A DNA stretch of 64,000 nt from Dyella flagellata (GCF_030160275.1 NZ_BSOA01000002.1:124001-188000), one strand, 5' to 3'; positions 17,659 through 27,074 are shown, counted from the stretch's first letter. The notes: generated by a model from the sequence alone, not told the origin. A program made the numbers and translations.

Positions 17659-19287
17659 TCAGTCCTCGACGTGTCCATGCGCCAGTTCCTCGTCATGGAC
17701 GACCGGCGCGATGGAGAAGGTGTGATGCGGTGCCGGCGACGGCACCGTCCATTCCAGGCCCTTGGCGCCTTCCCATACGCGGTCGGTGGCCTTCTTCTTG
17801 GAGAACCACACGCAATGGATGAGCACGCCCAGGAAGATCAGCTGCGAGGCGCCGAACAGGAAGCCGCCGATCGAGCTGATCATGTTGAAGTTGGCAAAAG
17901 CCACGTTGTAGTCCGGGATACGGCGTGGCATGCCGGCAAGGCCGAGGAAGTGCTGCGGGAAGAACAGCACGTTCACCCACACCACCGAGTTCCAGAAGTG
18001 CAGCTTGCCCCAGAACTCGCTGTACATATGACCGGTCCACTTCGGGATCCAGTAATAAGTGGCCGCGATGATGGCGAAGATCGCACCGGTCACCAGCACG
18101 TAGTGGAAGTGCGCCACCACGAAGTAGGTGTCGTGATACTGGAAGTCCGCCGGCACCAGCGCCAGCATCAGGCCGGAGAAGCCACCGATGGTGAACAGGA
18201 TCACGAACGCCACCGCGAACAGCATCGGCGTCTCGAAGGTCATCGAGCCGCCCCACATGGTGGCGACCCAGTTGAACACTTTCACGCCGGTCGGCACCGC
18301 GATCAGCATGGTCGCGTACATGAAGAAGATTTCCGCGCCCAGCGGCAGGCCTACTGCGAACATGTGGTGCGCCCACACGATGAACGACAGGAAGGCGATC
18401 GAGGCGATCGCGAACACCATCGCCTTGTAGCCGAAGATCGGCTTGCGCGCGAAGGTGGGGATGATCTCCGAAATGATCCCGAACGCCGGCAGGATCATGA
18501 TGTAGACCTCGGGGTGACCGAAGAACCAGAACACGTGCTGGAACAGCACCGGGTCACCGCCGCCGGCGGCATCGAAGAAATGCGTGTTGAAGTATTTGTC
18601 GGTGAGCAGCATGGTCACCGCGCCGGCCAGCACCGGCATCACCGCGATCAGCAGGAAGGCGGTAATCAACCAGCTCCACACGAACACCGGCATCTTCAGC
18701 AGATCCATGCCCGGCGCGCGCATGTTGAGGATGGTGGCGATGATGTTGATCGCACCCATGATGGAGCTGATACCCATCAAGTGGATTGCGAACACCACGT
18801 AGGCCGTGGAAGCGCTCTGCAGCGACAGTGGCGGATACATGGTCCAGCCGCCGGCGGGGCCGCCACCGGGCAGGAACAGCGTGGAAAGCAGCAGCGCGAA
18901 GGCGAACGGCAGGATCCAGAACGAAAGATTGTTCATGCGCGGCAACGCCATGTCCGGCGCACCGACCATCAACGGGATCATCCAATTGCCCAGGCCGACG
19001 AAGGCCGGCATCACCGCGCCGAAAATCATCACCAGCGCATGCATGGTGGTCATTTCGTTGAAGAAGTACGGCTGCACCAGCTGTAGGCCCGGCTTGAACA
19101 GCTCGGCGCGGATCACCATCGCGAAGCTGCCACCGATGAAGAACATCAGCAGCGAAAAGACCAGGTACAGCGTGCCGATGTCCTTGTGGTTGGTGGACAT
19201 CACCCAGCGCTGAAAGAAGTTCAGGTGCTCGTGATGCTCGTCGTGACCATCATGGTGGTGCTGATCATGGGTGGCTGCGTGGGCCAT
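17659..19287 (-). CDS. coxA: Cytochrome c oxidase subunit I (aa3 type)
   Basis: This 542-aa heme-copper oxidase subunit carries heme a and the heme a3-CuB centre and reduces O2 while pumping protons. Twelve helices are expected. HVFWFFGHPEVYIMILPAFG contains the CuB His, the Tyr cross-linked to it and the D-channel Glu, which marks the A1-type oxidases. AHFHYVLVTGAIFAIIAATY holds heme and CuB histidines, and WVMSTNHKDIGTLYL is at the N-terminus. The first 22 residues are unusually His-rich (HDQHHHDGHDEHHEHLN), which might help hold metal. It lies 62 bp after coxB in one operon. Confidence 0.97.
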   Translation of the reverse strand: MAHAATHDQHHHDGHDEHHEHLNFFQRWVMSTNHKDIGTLYLVFSLLMFFIGGSFAMVIRAELFKPGLQLVQPYFFNEMTTMHALVMIFGAVMPAFVGLGNWMIPLMVGAPDMALPRMNNLSFWILPFAFALLLSTLFLPGGGPAGGWTMYPPLSLQSASTAYVVFAIHLMGISSIMGAINIIATILNMRAPGMDLLKMPVFVWSWLITAFLLIAVMPVLAGAVTMLLTDKYFNTHFFDAAGGGDPVLFQHVFWFFGHPEVYIMILPAFGIISEIIPTFARKPIFGYKAMVFAIASIAFLSFIVWAHHMFAVGLPLGAEIFFMYATMLIAVPTGVKVFNWVATMWGGSMTFETPMLFAVAFVILFTIGGFSGLMLALVPADFQYHDTYFVVAHFHYVLVTGAIFAIIAATYYWIPKWTGHMYSEFWGKLHFWNSVVWVNVLFFPQHFLGLAGMPRRIPDYNVAFANFNMISSIGGFLFGASQLIFLGVLIHCVWFSKKKATDRVWEGAKGLEWTVPSPAPHHTFSIAPVVHDEELAHGHVED

Positions 19288-19349
19288 AGCCTTAGAACCT
19301 CTACCTCAATGAGTGCTTCGGTCGTGAACTGCGGTGGGCCGCCGAGAGA

Positions 19350-20312
19350 TCAACCCTGGGAATTTTGCTTCGGTGCAAGCTGCGCTGTCGCCTGGGCGGG
19401 CACCGCCGCCGTAGACGCCGGAGCCGGCGCGGGCGTGGCAGGCTTCTGCTGGTCCGCCAGCCACTTGGCGAAGTCTTGCTGCGATACAGCCTTCACCACG
19501 ATCGGCATGAAGCCATGGTCCTGGCCGCACAGCTCTGCGCACTGGCCGCGGTATACACCGGGCACCTTGATGTTGGTCCAGGCCGCATTCACCACGCCCG
19601 GAATCGCATCCATCTTCCAGCCCAGCGCAGGCACGAACCAGGAATGGATCACGTCGTCGGCGGTGATCACGAAACGGATCTTGGTGTTGATCGGCACCAC
19701 CAGCGGATGATCGACATCCAGCAGGTAGGTGTTCTCGTCACCGACTTTCACGGCATAGGGATCGAGCCCGGAATCGAGCTGGCGGGTGGCGTTGCTGCGA
19801 TCGTCCAGCCGGGACATGAAGTCGACGTGGCTGATCGGCTTGCCGAGGTAGTCGACGTAGTCGTAGCGCCACTTCCATTGGTAGCCGGTGACTTTCACCG
19901 TCATCTGCGAGCCGGTGGTGTCAGAGAATTTTTTGAGGCCATCGGTCGCCAGCCAGGCGAGGCAAACGAGGATGACCACCGGAATCGCGGTCCACACGAT
20001 TTCCAGGGTGGTGTTGTGCGACCACTTCTCCGGCACTGCGCCGCGCGATTTGCGGAAGCGGAACATGGCGATGAACATCGCGCCGAACACCAGGATGCCG
20101 ATCACCACGCACACGATCAGCGAGTAGTTGTTCAGCTCGTAGGGAACTTCCGAATAGGTCGTCACGCCAGGCGTGAGATTCAACTGGCCAGGCTGCGGAT
20201 TGGCCAGGACGGCGCTGCCGATGAGACTTGAGGCTAGGCCCAACGCCCCGATTGCATGCTTGAAGTGCTTCCCAACCCTGATGCCATGCTTCCCGATGCC
20301 GCCAGCTGTCAT
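19350..20312 (-). CDS. coxB: Cytochrome c oxidase subunit II
   Basis: This 320-aa subunit has a signal/first helix (LGLASSLIGSAVLA), two membrane helices and a periplasmic cupredoxin domain that accepts electrons from cytochrome c at the binuclear CuA centre. CuA ligands are visible in GQCAELCGQDHGFMPIVV (Cys-x3-Cys-x3-His-x2-Met) together with the upstream His in DDVIHSWFVPALGWKMDAIPG. No C-terminal cytochrome c domain is fused; instead there is an Ala/Pro-rich tail of about 45 residues. The start has a good Shine-Dalgarno sequence (AAGGTG). It is the first oxidase gene, just after the DUF2244 gene. Confidence 0.96.
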   Translation of the reverse strand: MTAGGIGKHGIRVGKHFKHAIGALGLASSLIGSAVLANPQPGQLNLTPGVTTYSEVPYELNNYSLIVCVVIGILVFGAMFIAMFRFRKSRGAVPEKWSHNTTLEIVWTAIPVVILVCLAWLATDGLKKFSDTTGSQMTVKVTGYQWKWRYDYVDYLGKPISHVDFMSRLDDRSNATRQLDSGLDPYAVKVGDENTYLLDVDHPLVVPINTKIRFVITADDVIHSWFVPALGWKMDAIPGVVNAAWTNIKVPGVYRGQCAELCGQDHGFMPIVVKAVSQQDFAKWLADQQKPATPAPAPASTAAVPAQATAQLAPKQNSQG

Positions 20313-20331
20313 GTTTGCACCTTTGTTGAAC

Positions 20332-20811
20332 CTACCTGCGCTCAGCCTTGAGATCGGCCAGCAACGCCCTGAGTTTCCGGAACAGCTCGGTGCGTTCCTC
20401 GTCGGTGAGGAAAGCCCCTACTTCCAGCTTGCGTCCATGCGACGACAACAACAATCGGTAACGCCCCTCCCCTGACTCCAGCAGCACGCGCACCCAATAA
20501 GGCTGGAAACGCGTGCAGCGGCGTCCAGGCAGGGTTTGCACCTCCACCGACTCTGTGTCGAGGGTGATGCGTTCGCTGCGGTCGCCGGCCCGCCATGCCA
20601 CGCTCAAGGCGATGGCCACCGCGGAAGCCTCGATCAGGGCGAACAGCGGAGCGAAGACGTCGCCCTGCCACGCTCCCAGACCTGCCGTTATCAACGCCAG
20701 CGCAGCCAGCACCAGGATCAGATGACGCAGACCACGCCGACTGAGTACGCGGTTGGGCCGAAGCCACAGCACGTACGGCACGCCGCCAAGGGCTGGTCGA
20801 AGCACGATCAT
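20332..20811 (-). CDS. DUF2244 family membrane protein
   Basis: This protein of about 159 aa has two adjacent membrane helices (LILVLAALALITAGLGAWQG and FAPLFALIEASAVAIALSVAW). A soluble C-terminal part follows with VEVQTLPGRRCTRFQPYWVRV and GRKLEVGAFLTDEERTELFR, which match the DUF2244 family commonly found just before coxB. Its function is unknown; association with oxidase biogenesis is inferred from synteny. The longer frame reaching 20994 gives an implausible N-terminus, so I start at the ATG at 20811. It ends 19 bp before the coxB start and is probably co-transcribed. Confidence 0.8.
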   Translation of the reverse strand: MIVLRPALGGVPYVLWLRPNRVLSRRGLRHLILVLAALALITAGLGAWQGDVFAPLFALIEASAVAIALSVAWRAGDRSERITLDTESVEVQTLPGRRCTRFQPYWVRVLLESGEGRYRLLLSSHGRKLEVGAFLTDEERTELFRKLRALLADLKAERR

Positions 20812-21264
20812 GGAAGTCTTAGCGTGCCTGGAACGTTTCCGATCATAGGCCGCGTCGTGAAGTCGGGCAAGGACAGGCGCAGCGCAGCGCTGGCCGCAAA
20901 AATTCTTTGCGCACGCGTGATTTGCGCTACCTTGTCGCCAACTTGGGCGAGCCGCGACAATTTGTCTCGGCAGCAAATGGCGGCACGTTGCCATGCCGTG
21001 GTGGCAGAAGCGTGCGCTGGATGTCCTCGCGTAGGCTGGGATGCCAATCCCAGCTTTTCATGCGGCGTGCCGATGCTGGGATTGGCATCCCAGCCTACCC
21101 GCCACCGAGATCCGCCTGGCGCGGTTGTGCCAGACGCAGCGCCTTGAATCGGTCAAAACCTTGCCCGCCCGCGGCCCCCGTTCGATACGGATGCGTTTGC
21201 GCTCTGCCCCGCCTACAATCGCGGGTTCACCCCGCTTTCGTATCCTTTCGAAGCCCACGCCATC
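20812..21264. other. Divergent promoter region between the cox operon and putA
   Basis: These 453 bp carry the promoters for the oxidase operon (left) and putA (right) and one REPIN at 21031-21098. I found no supported gene and no clear regulatory box. Confidence 0.5.
21031..21098. repeat. REPIN-like element 3
   Basis: GTAGGCTGGGAT-gcca-ATCCCAGC, a 20-nt spacer, then GCTGGGAT-tggc-ATCCCAGCCTAC. This is the only copy in the window that lies in a divergent promoter region (DUF2244/coxB and putA). Confidence 0.9.
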
Positions 21265-24200
21265 GTGACCCAAGCCATTCTTACCCCCGAACTGCCGACC
21301 AGCGTCGAGCCGGCCCGCGCGCGTATCACTGCCGCCTGGCTGCGCGATGAAACGGAAGCCGTGAACGACCTGCTTGCCCAGGCCACCCTGCCGCCAGTCG
21401 AGCGCGAAAAAGTGATCGACCTCGCGGCCGACCTGGTCAGCCGCGTGCGCGTCCGCGCCAAGGACCAGAGCGCGGTGGAATCCTTCATGCGTCAGTACGA
21501 CCTTTCCAGCGAGGAAGGCGTGCTGCTGATGTGTGTGGCCGAAGCCCTGCTGCGCATTCCAGACAAAGCCACCGCCGACAAGCTGATCCGTGACAAGCTC
21601 GGCGACGCGAACTGGAAGAAGCACCTGGGCCAGAGCGAGTCGCTGTTCGTCAACGCCTCCACCTGGGGCCTGATGCTCACCGGCAAGCTGGTAAACCTGG
21701 CCGAGGAAACCCGCCACGATTTCACCGGCGCGCTGCGCCGTCTGGTCGGGCGCGCGGGCGAGCCGGCCATCCGCCTGGCCGTGCGCCAGGCGATGCGCAT
21801 CATGGGCCATCAGTTCGTGATGGGCCGCAGCATCGACGAAGCACTGGATCGCTGCGGCAAGGGCGAATACACCGCTTATCGCTATTCCTACGACATGCTG
21901 GGCGAATCGGCCCTTACTGCGGAAACGGCCGAGCGCTACCAGCAGGATTACCGCAACGCCATCGCGCGCATCGGCGCGCGCGGCCCGTTCGCCAATCACA
22001 CGGATGCGCCGTCGATTTCGGTGAAGCTGTCCGCCCTGCATCCGCGCTACGAAGTGGCCAATCGCGAGCGTGCCCGGCGTGACCTCACCACCAAACTGCT
22101 GGAACTGTCGCAGCTGGCGATGAAGCAAGGCATCGCGCTGTCCGTGGACGCGGAGGAAGCCGATCGCCTGGAGTTGTCGCTGGACATCATCGGCGACGTC
22201 TTCGCGCATCCCTCGCTGCAGGGCTGGAACGGCTTGGGCATCGTGGTGCAGGCGTATTCCAAGCGCACGCCGTTCGTGATCGACTGGCTGATCGAAACCG
22301 CGCGCGCCACCGGCCGCCGCTGGTACGTGCGCCTGGTGAAGGGCGCGTACTGGGACGCGGAGATCAAGCGCGCACAGGAACTGGGCCTGTCCGGCTATCC
22401 GCTGTACACGCGCAAGCCCAACACCGACGTGTCGTACCTGGCCTGCGCACACAAGCTGTTCGATGCGGGCGCCGAACTGATCTATCCGCAGTTCGCCACA
22501 CACAATGCGCACAGCATTGCCGCCGTACACCACATTTCGCGCGGACGTCCGTTCGAGTTCCAGCGCCTGCATGGCATGGGCACGGACCTGTACGCCGAAG
22601 TGATCGGCAAGCAGAACCTCAATGTGCCCTGCCGCGTGTACGCGCCGGTGGGCACGCACGAAGACCTGCTGCCCTACCTGGTGCGCCGCCTGCTTGAGAA
22701 CGGTGCCAATACCAGCTTCGTCAACCGCGTGGTGGACGAAACCCTGCCGGTGCGCGACCTCGTCGCCGATCCATGCGAAACGGTGCGCCGCTTCGCCTCC
22801 ATTCCGCATCCGCGCATCCCCGTGCCGGTCAATCTCTTCGGTGAACTTCGGAAGAATTCCATGGGCGTCAACTTTTCCAACGACAACGAACTGAAGGCCC
22901 TCGCCGAGGCAGTCAACGCGAAATCCGGTACCTGGTCCGCCGGTCCGCTGGTGCCTGGCGGCGAAAGCAAAGGCCCCACCGTGCAGGTCACCAACCCGGT
23001 CGATCGCCGCCAGGCGGTGGGCAGCTACGTGAGCGCCGACGCGCCGCTGGTCGACAAGGCGCTGGCCAATGCCGTCGCCGCGCAGCCGGCCTGGGATCGC
23101 CTGCCCGCCGCCAGCCGTGCCGCGATCCTGGAGCACGCGGCTGAACTGCTTGAAGCGCGCCGTGGCGAATTCATCGCGCTATGCGTGCGCGAAGCGGGCA
23201 AGAGTCTGCCCGATTCGATCGCCGAAATTCGCGAGGCAGCCGACTTCCTGCGCTATTACGCCACCATGGCGCGGCGCCTGTTCGGCCATCCGGAGCAACT
23301 GCCCGGGCCGACCGGTGAAAACAACCAGCTGTTCCTCAACGGGCGTGGCGTGTTCGTATGCATCAGCCCGTGGAACTTCCCGCTGGCGATCTTCCTTGGC
23401 CAGGTGTCTGCGGCGCTGGCCGCTGGCAACAGCGTGATCGCCAAGCCGGCCGAACAGACCACACTGATCGGCCATGCCGCGGTGAAGTTGCTGCACGAAG
23501 CCGGCGTACCGGCCGAAGTGCTGCAGTATTTGCCGGGTGACGGCGCCGTGGTGGGCGCCGCGCTTACCAAAGACCCGCGCGTAGCCGGCGTGGCCTTCAC
23601 CGGCTCGACCGAAACCGCCTGGGCGATCAACCGCACGCTCGCCGCGCGCAACGCGCCGATTGCCGCGCTCGTCGCCGAAACCGGCGGCCAGAATGCGATG
23701 ATCGCCGACTCCTCCGCCCTGCCCGAGCAGATCGTGAAGGACGTGATCGCCTCGGCCTTCCAGTCGGCCGGCCAGCGCTGCTCCGCCGCGCGCGTGCTGT
23801 TCGTGCAGGAAGACATTGCCGACAAGGTCATCAGCATGCTCGCCGGCGCCATGGCCGAGCTGAAAGTGGGCGATCCTGGCCAGCTTTCCACCGACGTGGG
23901 CCCGGTGATCGACGACGATGCTTTGAAGATCCTGGTCGACCATGCCGCCCGCATGGACAAGGAAGCGAAAAAGATCGCCGAGGCCAAGCTTGATCCGGCC
24001 AATACCGCGCACGGCACGTTCTTCGCACCGCGTGCCTACGAGATTTCCTCGCTCGACGTGCTCAAGCGCGAAATCTTCGGCCCCGTGCTGCACGTGATCC
24101 GCTGGAAGGGCAGCGAGCTGGAGCAAGTGGTCGACCAGATCAACCGTACCGGCTACGGCCTCACCCTCGGCGTACACAGCCGCATCGACGACACCGTGGA

Positions 24201-24420
24201 ATACATCCGCAGCCACGCGCGCGTCGGCAACTGCTACGTCAACCGCAACCAGATCGGCGCGGTGGTGGGTGTACAGCCGTTCGGCGGCGAATCGCTTTCG
24301 GGCACCGGCCCGAAGGCGGGCGGCCCGCACTATCTGGTGAAGTTCGCTACCGAGCGTACGCTCACCATCAACACCACGGCGGCGGGCGGCAATGCTTCGC
24401 TGCTCACGATCGGCGAGTAG
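21265..24420 (+). CDS. putA: Bifunctional proline dehydrogenase / glutamate-semialdehyde dehydrogenase
   Basis: This 1051-aa PutA oxidises proline to glutamate in two steps. The FAD-dependent proline dehydrogenase barrel spans roughly residues 1-500, with VDAEEADRLELSLDII and YVRLVKGAYWDAEIKRAQ. The NAD-dependent P5C dehydrogenase spans about 560-1040, with catalytic Cys839 in QSAGQRCSAARVL and Glu805 in ALVAETGGQNAM. It lacks the N-terminal ribbon-helix-helix and the long C-terminal extension of E. coli PutA (1320 aa), so it should be purely enzymatic and not a self-repressor. The start is GTG with a weak Shine-Dalgarno sequence. It is transcribed divergently from the oxidase operon. Confidence 0.96.
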   Translation: MTQAILTPELPTSVEPARARITAAWLRDETEAVNDLLAQATLPPVEREKVIDLAADLVSRVRVRAKDQSAVESFMRQYDLSSEEGVLLMCVAEALLRIPDKATADKLIRDKLGDANWKKHLGQSESLFVNASTWGLMLTGKLVNLAEETRHDFTGALRRLVGRAGEPAIRLAVRQAMRIMGHQFVMGRSIDEALDRCGKGEYTAYRYSYDMLGESALTAETAERYQQDYRNAIARIGARGPFANHTDAPSISVKLSALHPRYEVANRERARRDLTTKLLELSQLAMKQGIALSVDAEEADRLELSLDIIGDVFAHPSLQGWNGLGIVVQAYSKRTPFVIDWLIETARATGRRWYVRLVKGAYWDAEIKRAQELGLSGYPLYTRKPNTDVSYLACAHKLFDAGAELIYPQFATHNAHSIAAVHHISRGRPFEFQRLHGMGTDLYAEVIGKQNLNVPCRVYAPVGTHEDLLPYLVRRLLENGANTSFVNRVVDETLPVRDLVADPCETVRRFASIPHPRIPVPVNLFGELRKNSMGVNFSNDNELKALAEAVNAKSGTWSAGPLVPGGESKGPTVQVTNPVDRRQAVGSYVSADAPLVDKALANAVAAQPAWDRLPAASRAAILEHAAELLEARRGEFIALCVREAGKSLPDSIAEIREAADFLRYYATMARRLFGHPEQLPGPTGENNQLFLNGRGVFVCISPWNFPLAIFLGQVSAALAAGNSVIAKPAEQTTLIGHAAVKLLHEAGVPAEVLQYLPGDGAVVGAALTKDPRVAGVAFTGSTETAWAINRTLAARNAPIAALVAETGGQNAMIADSSALPEQIVKDVIASAFQSAGQRCSAARVLFVQEDIADKVISMLAGAMAELKVGDPGQLSTDVGPVIDDDALKILVDHAARMDKEAKKIAEAKLDPANTAHGTFFAPRAYEISSLDVLKREIFGPVLHVIRWKGSELEQVVDQINRTGYGLTLGVHSRIDDTVEYIRSHARVGNCYVNRNQIGAVVGVQPFGGESLSGTGPKAGGPHYLVKFATERTLTINTTAAGGNASLLTIGE

Positions 24421-24454
24421 TGCACTCTCGAAGCTCGCTACGTAACTTCATGGC

Positions 24455-24533
24455 CGTCGTTCCCGCGAAAGCGGGAATCCATCTTGCTCTGATGCATCTT
24501 TAAAAATGGATTCCCGCTTTCGCGGGAACGACG
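24455..24533. repeat. Palindromic repeat family 2, copy 1
   Basis: An inverted pair: the left arm begins CGTCGTTCCCGCGAAAGCGG and the right arm is its reverse complement, with about 23 nt between the inner ends. Each arm is itself a hairpin (TTCCCGC-gaaa-GCGGGAA-like). It lies between putA and the thioredoxin-like gene. A second copy is at 62921-62999. Confidence 0.9.
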
Positions 24534-24552
24534 ACCCTGAGGTGGACCAGAG

Positions 24553-25350
24553 ATGCTTACTCGTTACGACCGTCAACAGTTGCTCATCGTGCGACAAATA
24601 CTGATGTTGGTCGCGCTCCTGTCATGGCTGGCAAGCACAGCGTTCGCGGCAAGCCCAGCGCAAGACGAACAACACTTCATCGCCACCCTGCATCTAGGCG
24701 CCACAGCCCAGGTCCACTACCTCGACGCCAACGGCAAGCCGCTCGACTACGCAGCTTTTGCGCAGCAAATGCTCCAGGGCCGCCGCCACTACAGCATCAC
24801 TCGCGACAGCGAGGCTGAAGTGGCAGTGTTGCGTTTGCGCCCAGCCGGCGCCCGCGCGGGCGAGCCAGGGCGCTTCGCGTTCGGCCGCGGCGACGCCTTT
24901 CCTCCTTTCGAGCTGCCATCCCTGCGTGGCGCCACGCAACGATTGGGCGACTTCCGCGGCCGCTACACCCTGGTGAGCTTCTTTTTCGCCGAATGCGCCC
25001 CCTGCATCTCCGAGGTACCCACGCTCAATGCGTACGCAGGCGAACACAGCGATATGAATTTTGTGGCCATCACGTATGAAGATGCCGAGAGCGCCCGCCA
25101 GTTCGTGAAGCAACGCGGCCTGGATTGGAACGTGCTGTATCAAGGGCAGGGGCTGACCGACACGCTGGGCATCGGCATTTATCCAACCCTGATGCTGCTC
25201 GACCCGGTCGGAAACGTCGTCGGCTCCGCGGTCGGCACGTCGATGCAGGATGATCCGGCCAAGCGCCTGGCCGACCTCGGTAGCTGGGTCGAGCAGTGGA
25301 AACACGCGGCCGAGGCACCGCTGCAAGCCGGAAAACCCGTGCAGCGGTAA
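24553..25350 (+). CDS. TlpA/redoxin-like thioredoxin-fold protein, exported
   Basis: This 265-aa protein has an N-terminal signal/anchor (ILMLVALLSWLASTAFAA). Its thioredoxin-like domain (about 110-250) carries FPPFELPSLRGATQRLGDFR, the redox motif CAPC in SFFFAECAPCISEVPTL, and the cis-Pro region IYPTLMLLDP. This suggests a periplasmic thiol-disulfide or thiol-peroxidase-type enzyme. The N-terminal 110 residues have no family I recognise. The exact redox partner is unknown. The gene stands alone between a palindromic repeat and an AraC-type regulator. Confidence 0.8.
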   Translation: MLTRYDRQQLLIVRQILMLVALLSWLASTAFAASPAQDEQHFIATLHLGATAQVHYLDANGKPLDYAAFAQQMLQGRRHYSITRDSEAEVAVLRLRPAGARAGEPGRFAFGRGDAFPPFELPSLRGATQRLGDFRGRYTLVSFFFAECAPCISEVPTLNAYAGEHSDMNFVAITYEDAESARQFVKQRGLDWNVLYQGQGLTDTLGIGIYPTLMLLDPVGNVVGSAVGTSMQDDPAKRLADLGSWVEQWKHAAEAPLQAGKPVQR

Positions 25351-25460
25351 TACCGCAGTGCCGTTGGCGCCGGACTTGTGCGGCGCGCCAACCACCCCAC
25401 CGTCGCCCGTGCTAGAACAGTCTCCTGCGCCATCGAGTTTGGCACCGGGGAAGGTCCAGC

Positions 25461-26540
25461 ATGTCAGAGGCGGCATTCGAATTACCCGAAACGCGGCGCA
25501 CGGCATCGGCAGCGATCGAGCCCGATCCGCGCGCCCAAGCTGCCGACATCCCGCCTAACGTGCTGGTGCATCTGGCCGAATTCGCCAGCCAGCGCGGCAT
25601 TCCTAACGAGCCCTGGTTCACCGGCCTGGGACTCACCCGGCAGCAGATGAACGAACCTAGTGCGCGAGTCTCGTATCGGCAGGCCCGTACGGTGATTACC
25701 CGCGCCTTGCGCAGCCTGCGCGTGCCGGCACTGGGCCTGCTGATTGGACGCAATGAAACCGTCGGCAGCTTTGGCTTGCTGGGCCTGGCAATGATGACCT
25801 CGCGCAATTTCGGCGAGGCGATGAGCGTAGGCATCGAAAACCACAAGATCTGCGGCAGCCTGCTCGATGTGGATTTCGCCGCCGTGGATGCCCAGACGGT
25901 GGCCGTCCAGGCCTGGCCGCGCTTCGGTGAGATCGAGCTGCTGCCGTTCCTGTGCGAGGAACTGTTCTCCAGCTGCCTGGCGCTCGCGCGCGACCTGGTC
26001 GGCCCCGGGATCACGCCGGTACGCATGGAATTCACGTATCCGCCGCCCGCCCATGCCGCCGAATACATGGTTACGTTCCAATGCGACATCCGTTTCGGCG
26101 CGCAACACAATCGCATCGTGGTGGACGTCGGCTGGCTCGCCCATGCGCTGCCCGGCTACAACCCGCTCACGGCACGCCAGGCCCTGGCGCTATGCCACCA
26201 GCAGCTGCGCGGCCACAGTCCTTCCGACGAAATCGTGGTCTCGGTCGAACGCCTGCTGCGCAACCGCCTGCGCGAACATCCGCGCTTGATCGAAGTGGCC
26301 CGCAGCCTGCACCTCAGCGAGCGCTCGCTGCGGCGCAGGCTCGCCGAGAGCGGGCGCATCTTTCGCGAAATCCATGATCGCGTGCGCGCCGAGCGCGCGC
26401 TCGAATTGCTGCACGCTGGTCAATTGAGCGTGGCGGAAATCGGGATCGAACTAGGTTTCAGCGACCCGCGCGAATTTCGGCGGGCGTTCAAGCGCTGGAC
26501 GGGGATGCCGCCGCAGCTGGCGCGGCGAAGCCTGCCTTGA
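25461..26540 (+). CDS. AraC family transcriptional regulator with arabinose-binding-like N-terminal domain
   Basis: This 359-aa regulator has an N-terminal effector domain of the type found in OruR/ArgR-like AraC proteins (VSYRQARTVITRALRSLRVP, GSFGLLGLAMMTSRNFGEAM). Its C-terminal double helix-turn-helix is at about 255-355, with LIEVARSLHLSERSLRRRLA and VAEIGIELGFSDPREFRRAF. The second motif is the classical AraC signature. No operon partner is obvious, so the target is unknown. It converges with the ArsR-type gene, with REPIN 4 between them. Confidence 0.9.
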   Translation: MSEAAFELPETRRTASAAIEPDPRAQAADIPPNVLVHLAEFASQRGIPNEPWFTGLGLTRQQMNEPSARVSYRQARTVITRALRSLRVPALGLLIGRNETVGSFGLLGLAMMTSRNFGEAMSVGIENHKICGSLLDVDFAAVDAQTVAVQAWPRFGEIELLPFLCEELFSSCLALARDLVGPGITPVRMEFTYPPPAHAAEYMVTFQCDIRFGAQHNRIVVDVGWLAHALPGYNPLTARQALALCHQQLRGHSPSDEIVVSVERLLRNRLREHPRLIEVARSLHLSERSLRRRLAESGRIFREIHDRVRAERALELLHAGQLSVAEIGIELGFSDPREFRRAFKRWTGMPPQLARRSLP

Positions 26541-26569
26541 ATTTCAGCCTTGGCTGATCCGAAAAGCGC

Positions 26570-26637
26570 GTAGGCTGGGATGGCAATCCCAGCATGGGGA
26601 TGCCGCGTAGAAAGCTGGGATTGTCATCCCAGCCTAC
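26570..26637. repeat. REPIN-like element 4
   Basis: GTAGGCTGGGAT-ggca-ATCCCAGC, a 20-nt spacer, then GCTGGGAT-tgtc-ATCCCAGCCTAC, between two convergent genes. The right CTAC foot contains the CTA that is read as the TAG stop codon of the ArsR-type gene on the minus strand. Confidence 0.9.
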
Positions 26638-27026
26638 GCACCGCCAGTTTTCTTTTTAGCCGCCGGCTTGCGCTTCGTGGCTGGCAGACGCTCGGCTGCC
26701 TGGATCTGGTGTGCCTTCATGATGGTCATCACCAAGCCAGGAAAGCGCTGATTGATTTCTTCGCAACGCGTGCAGTTGCGCATCTCCACGCCGTGGCGCT
26801 CGCTGCGGATCAGGCCCGCTTCGCGCAATGCGCGGAAATGTTGCGAAAGCGTGGACTTGGGGATGTCGCGGTCGCTGATCTTCAGGAAGTTGGAGCAAGT
26901 GGCGCCGCTGGAAATGGCCAGTTCGGCGTAGATAGCGGCGCGCACGGGATCGGACAGGGCATGCAGGATGCCCTCGACGGTGATGTCTTCGATGGATGGG
27001 TGAACCAGCGGCCGCATGCTGCGCAT
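26634..27026 (-). CDS. ArsR family winged-helix transcriptional regulator
   Basis: This 130-aa ArsR-type repressor has a winged-helix core with VEGILHALSDPVRAAIYAEL and the recognition segment KSTLSQHFRALREAGLIRSE. The C-terminal tail is lysine-rich (KRKPAAKKKTGG) and has no clear metal-binding Cys pair of the ArsR alpha-3 type, although single Cys residues are present. It is divergent from an SDR oxidoreductase gene and probably represses it through the palindrome at 27054-27074. Its TAG stop codon lies in the GTAG foot of REPIN 4, so the last residues may have been set by the insertion. Confidence 0.88.
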   Translation of the reverse strand: MRSMRPLVHPSIEDITVEGILHALSDPVRAAIYAELAISSGATCSNFLKISDRDIPKSTLSQHFRALREAGLIRSERHGVEMRNCTRCEEINQRFPGLVMTIMKAHQIQAAERLPATKRKPAAKKKTGGA

Positions 27027-27053
27027 TTTATCGGCACTTGATTTCTAGTTCTA

Positions 27054-27074
27054 TAGTTCATAAGTTACGAACTA
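27054..27074. promoter_or_regulatory. Candidate operator between the ArsR-type regulator and the SDR gene
   Basis: TAGTTC and GAACTA form perfect 6-bp arms around a 9-nt centre (ATAAGTTAC) in the 88-bp divergent region. A second TTACGAAC at 27081-27088 repeats part of it. This is the most likely binding site for the adjacent ArsR-type repressor. Confidence 0.6.

Noticed and set aside
17469-17696. The small gene between coxA and coxC as a truncated cox11
   Set aside because: It is a complete small ORF with its own ribosome site and a different C-terminal tail; no Cox11 copper-binding Cys motif or remnant follows.
21058-23136. 692-aa minus-strand frame opposite putA
   Set aside because: Covers the proline dehydrogenase half of putA on the other strand and has no recognisable motif.
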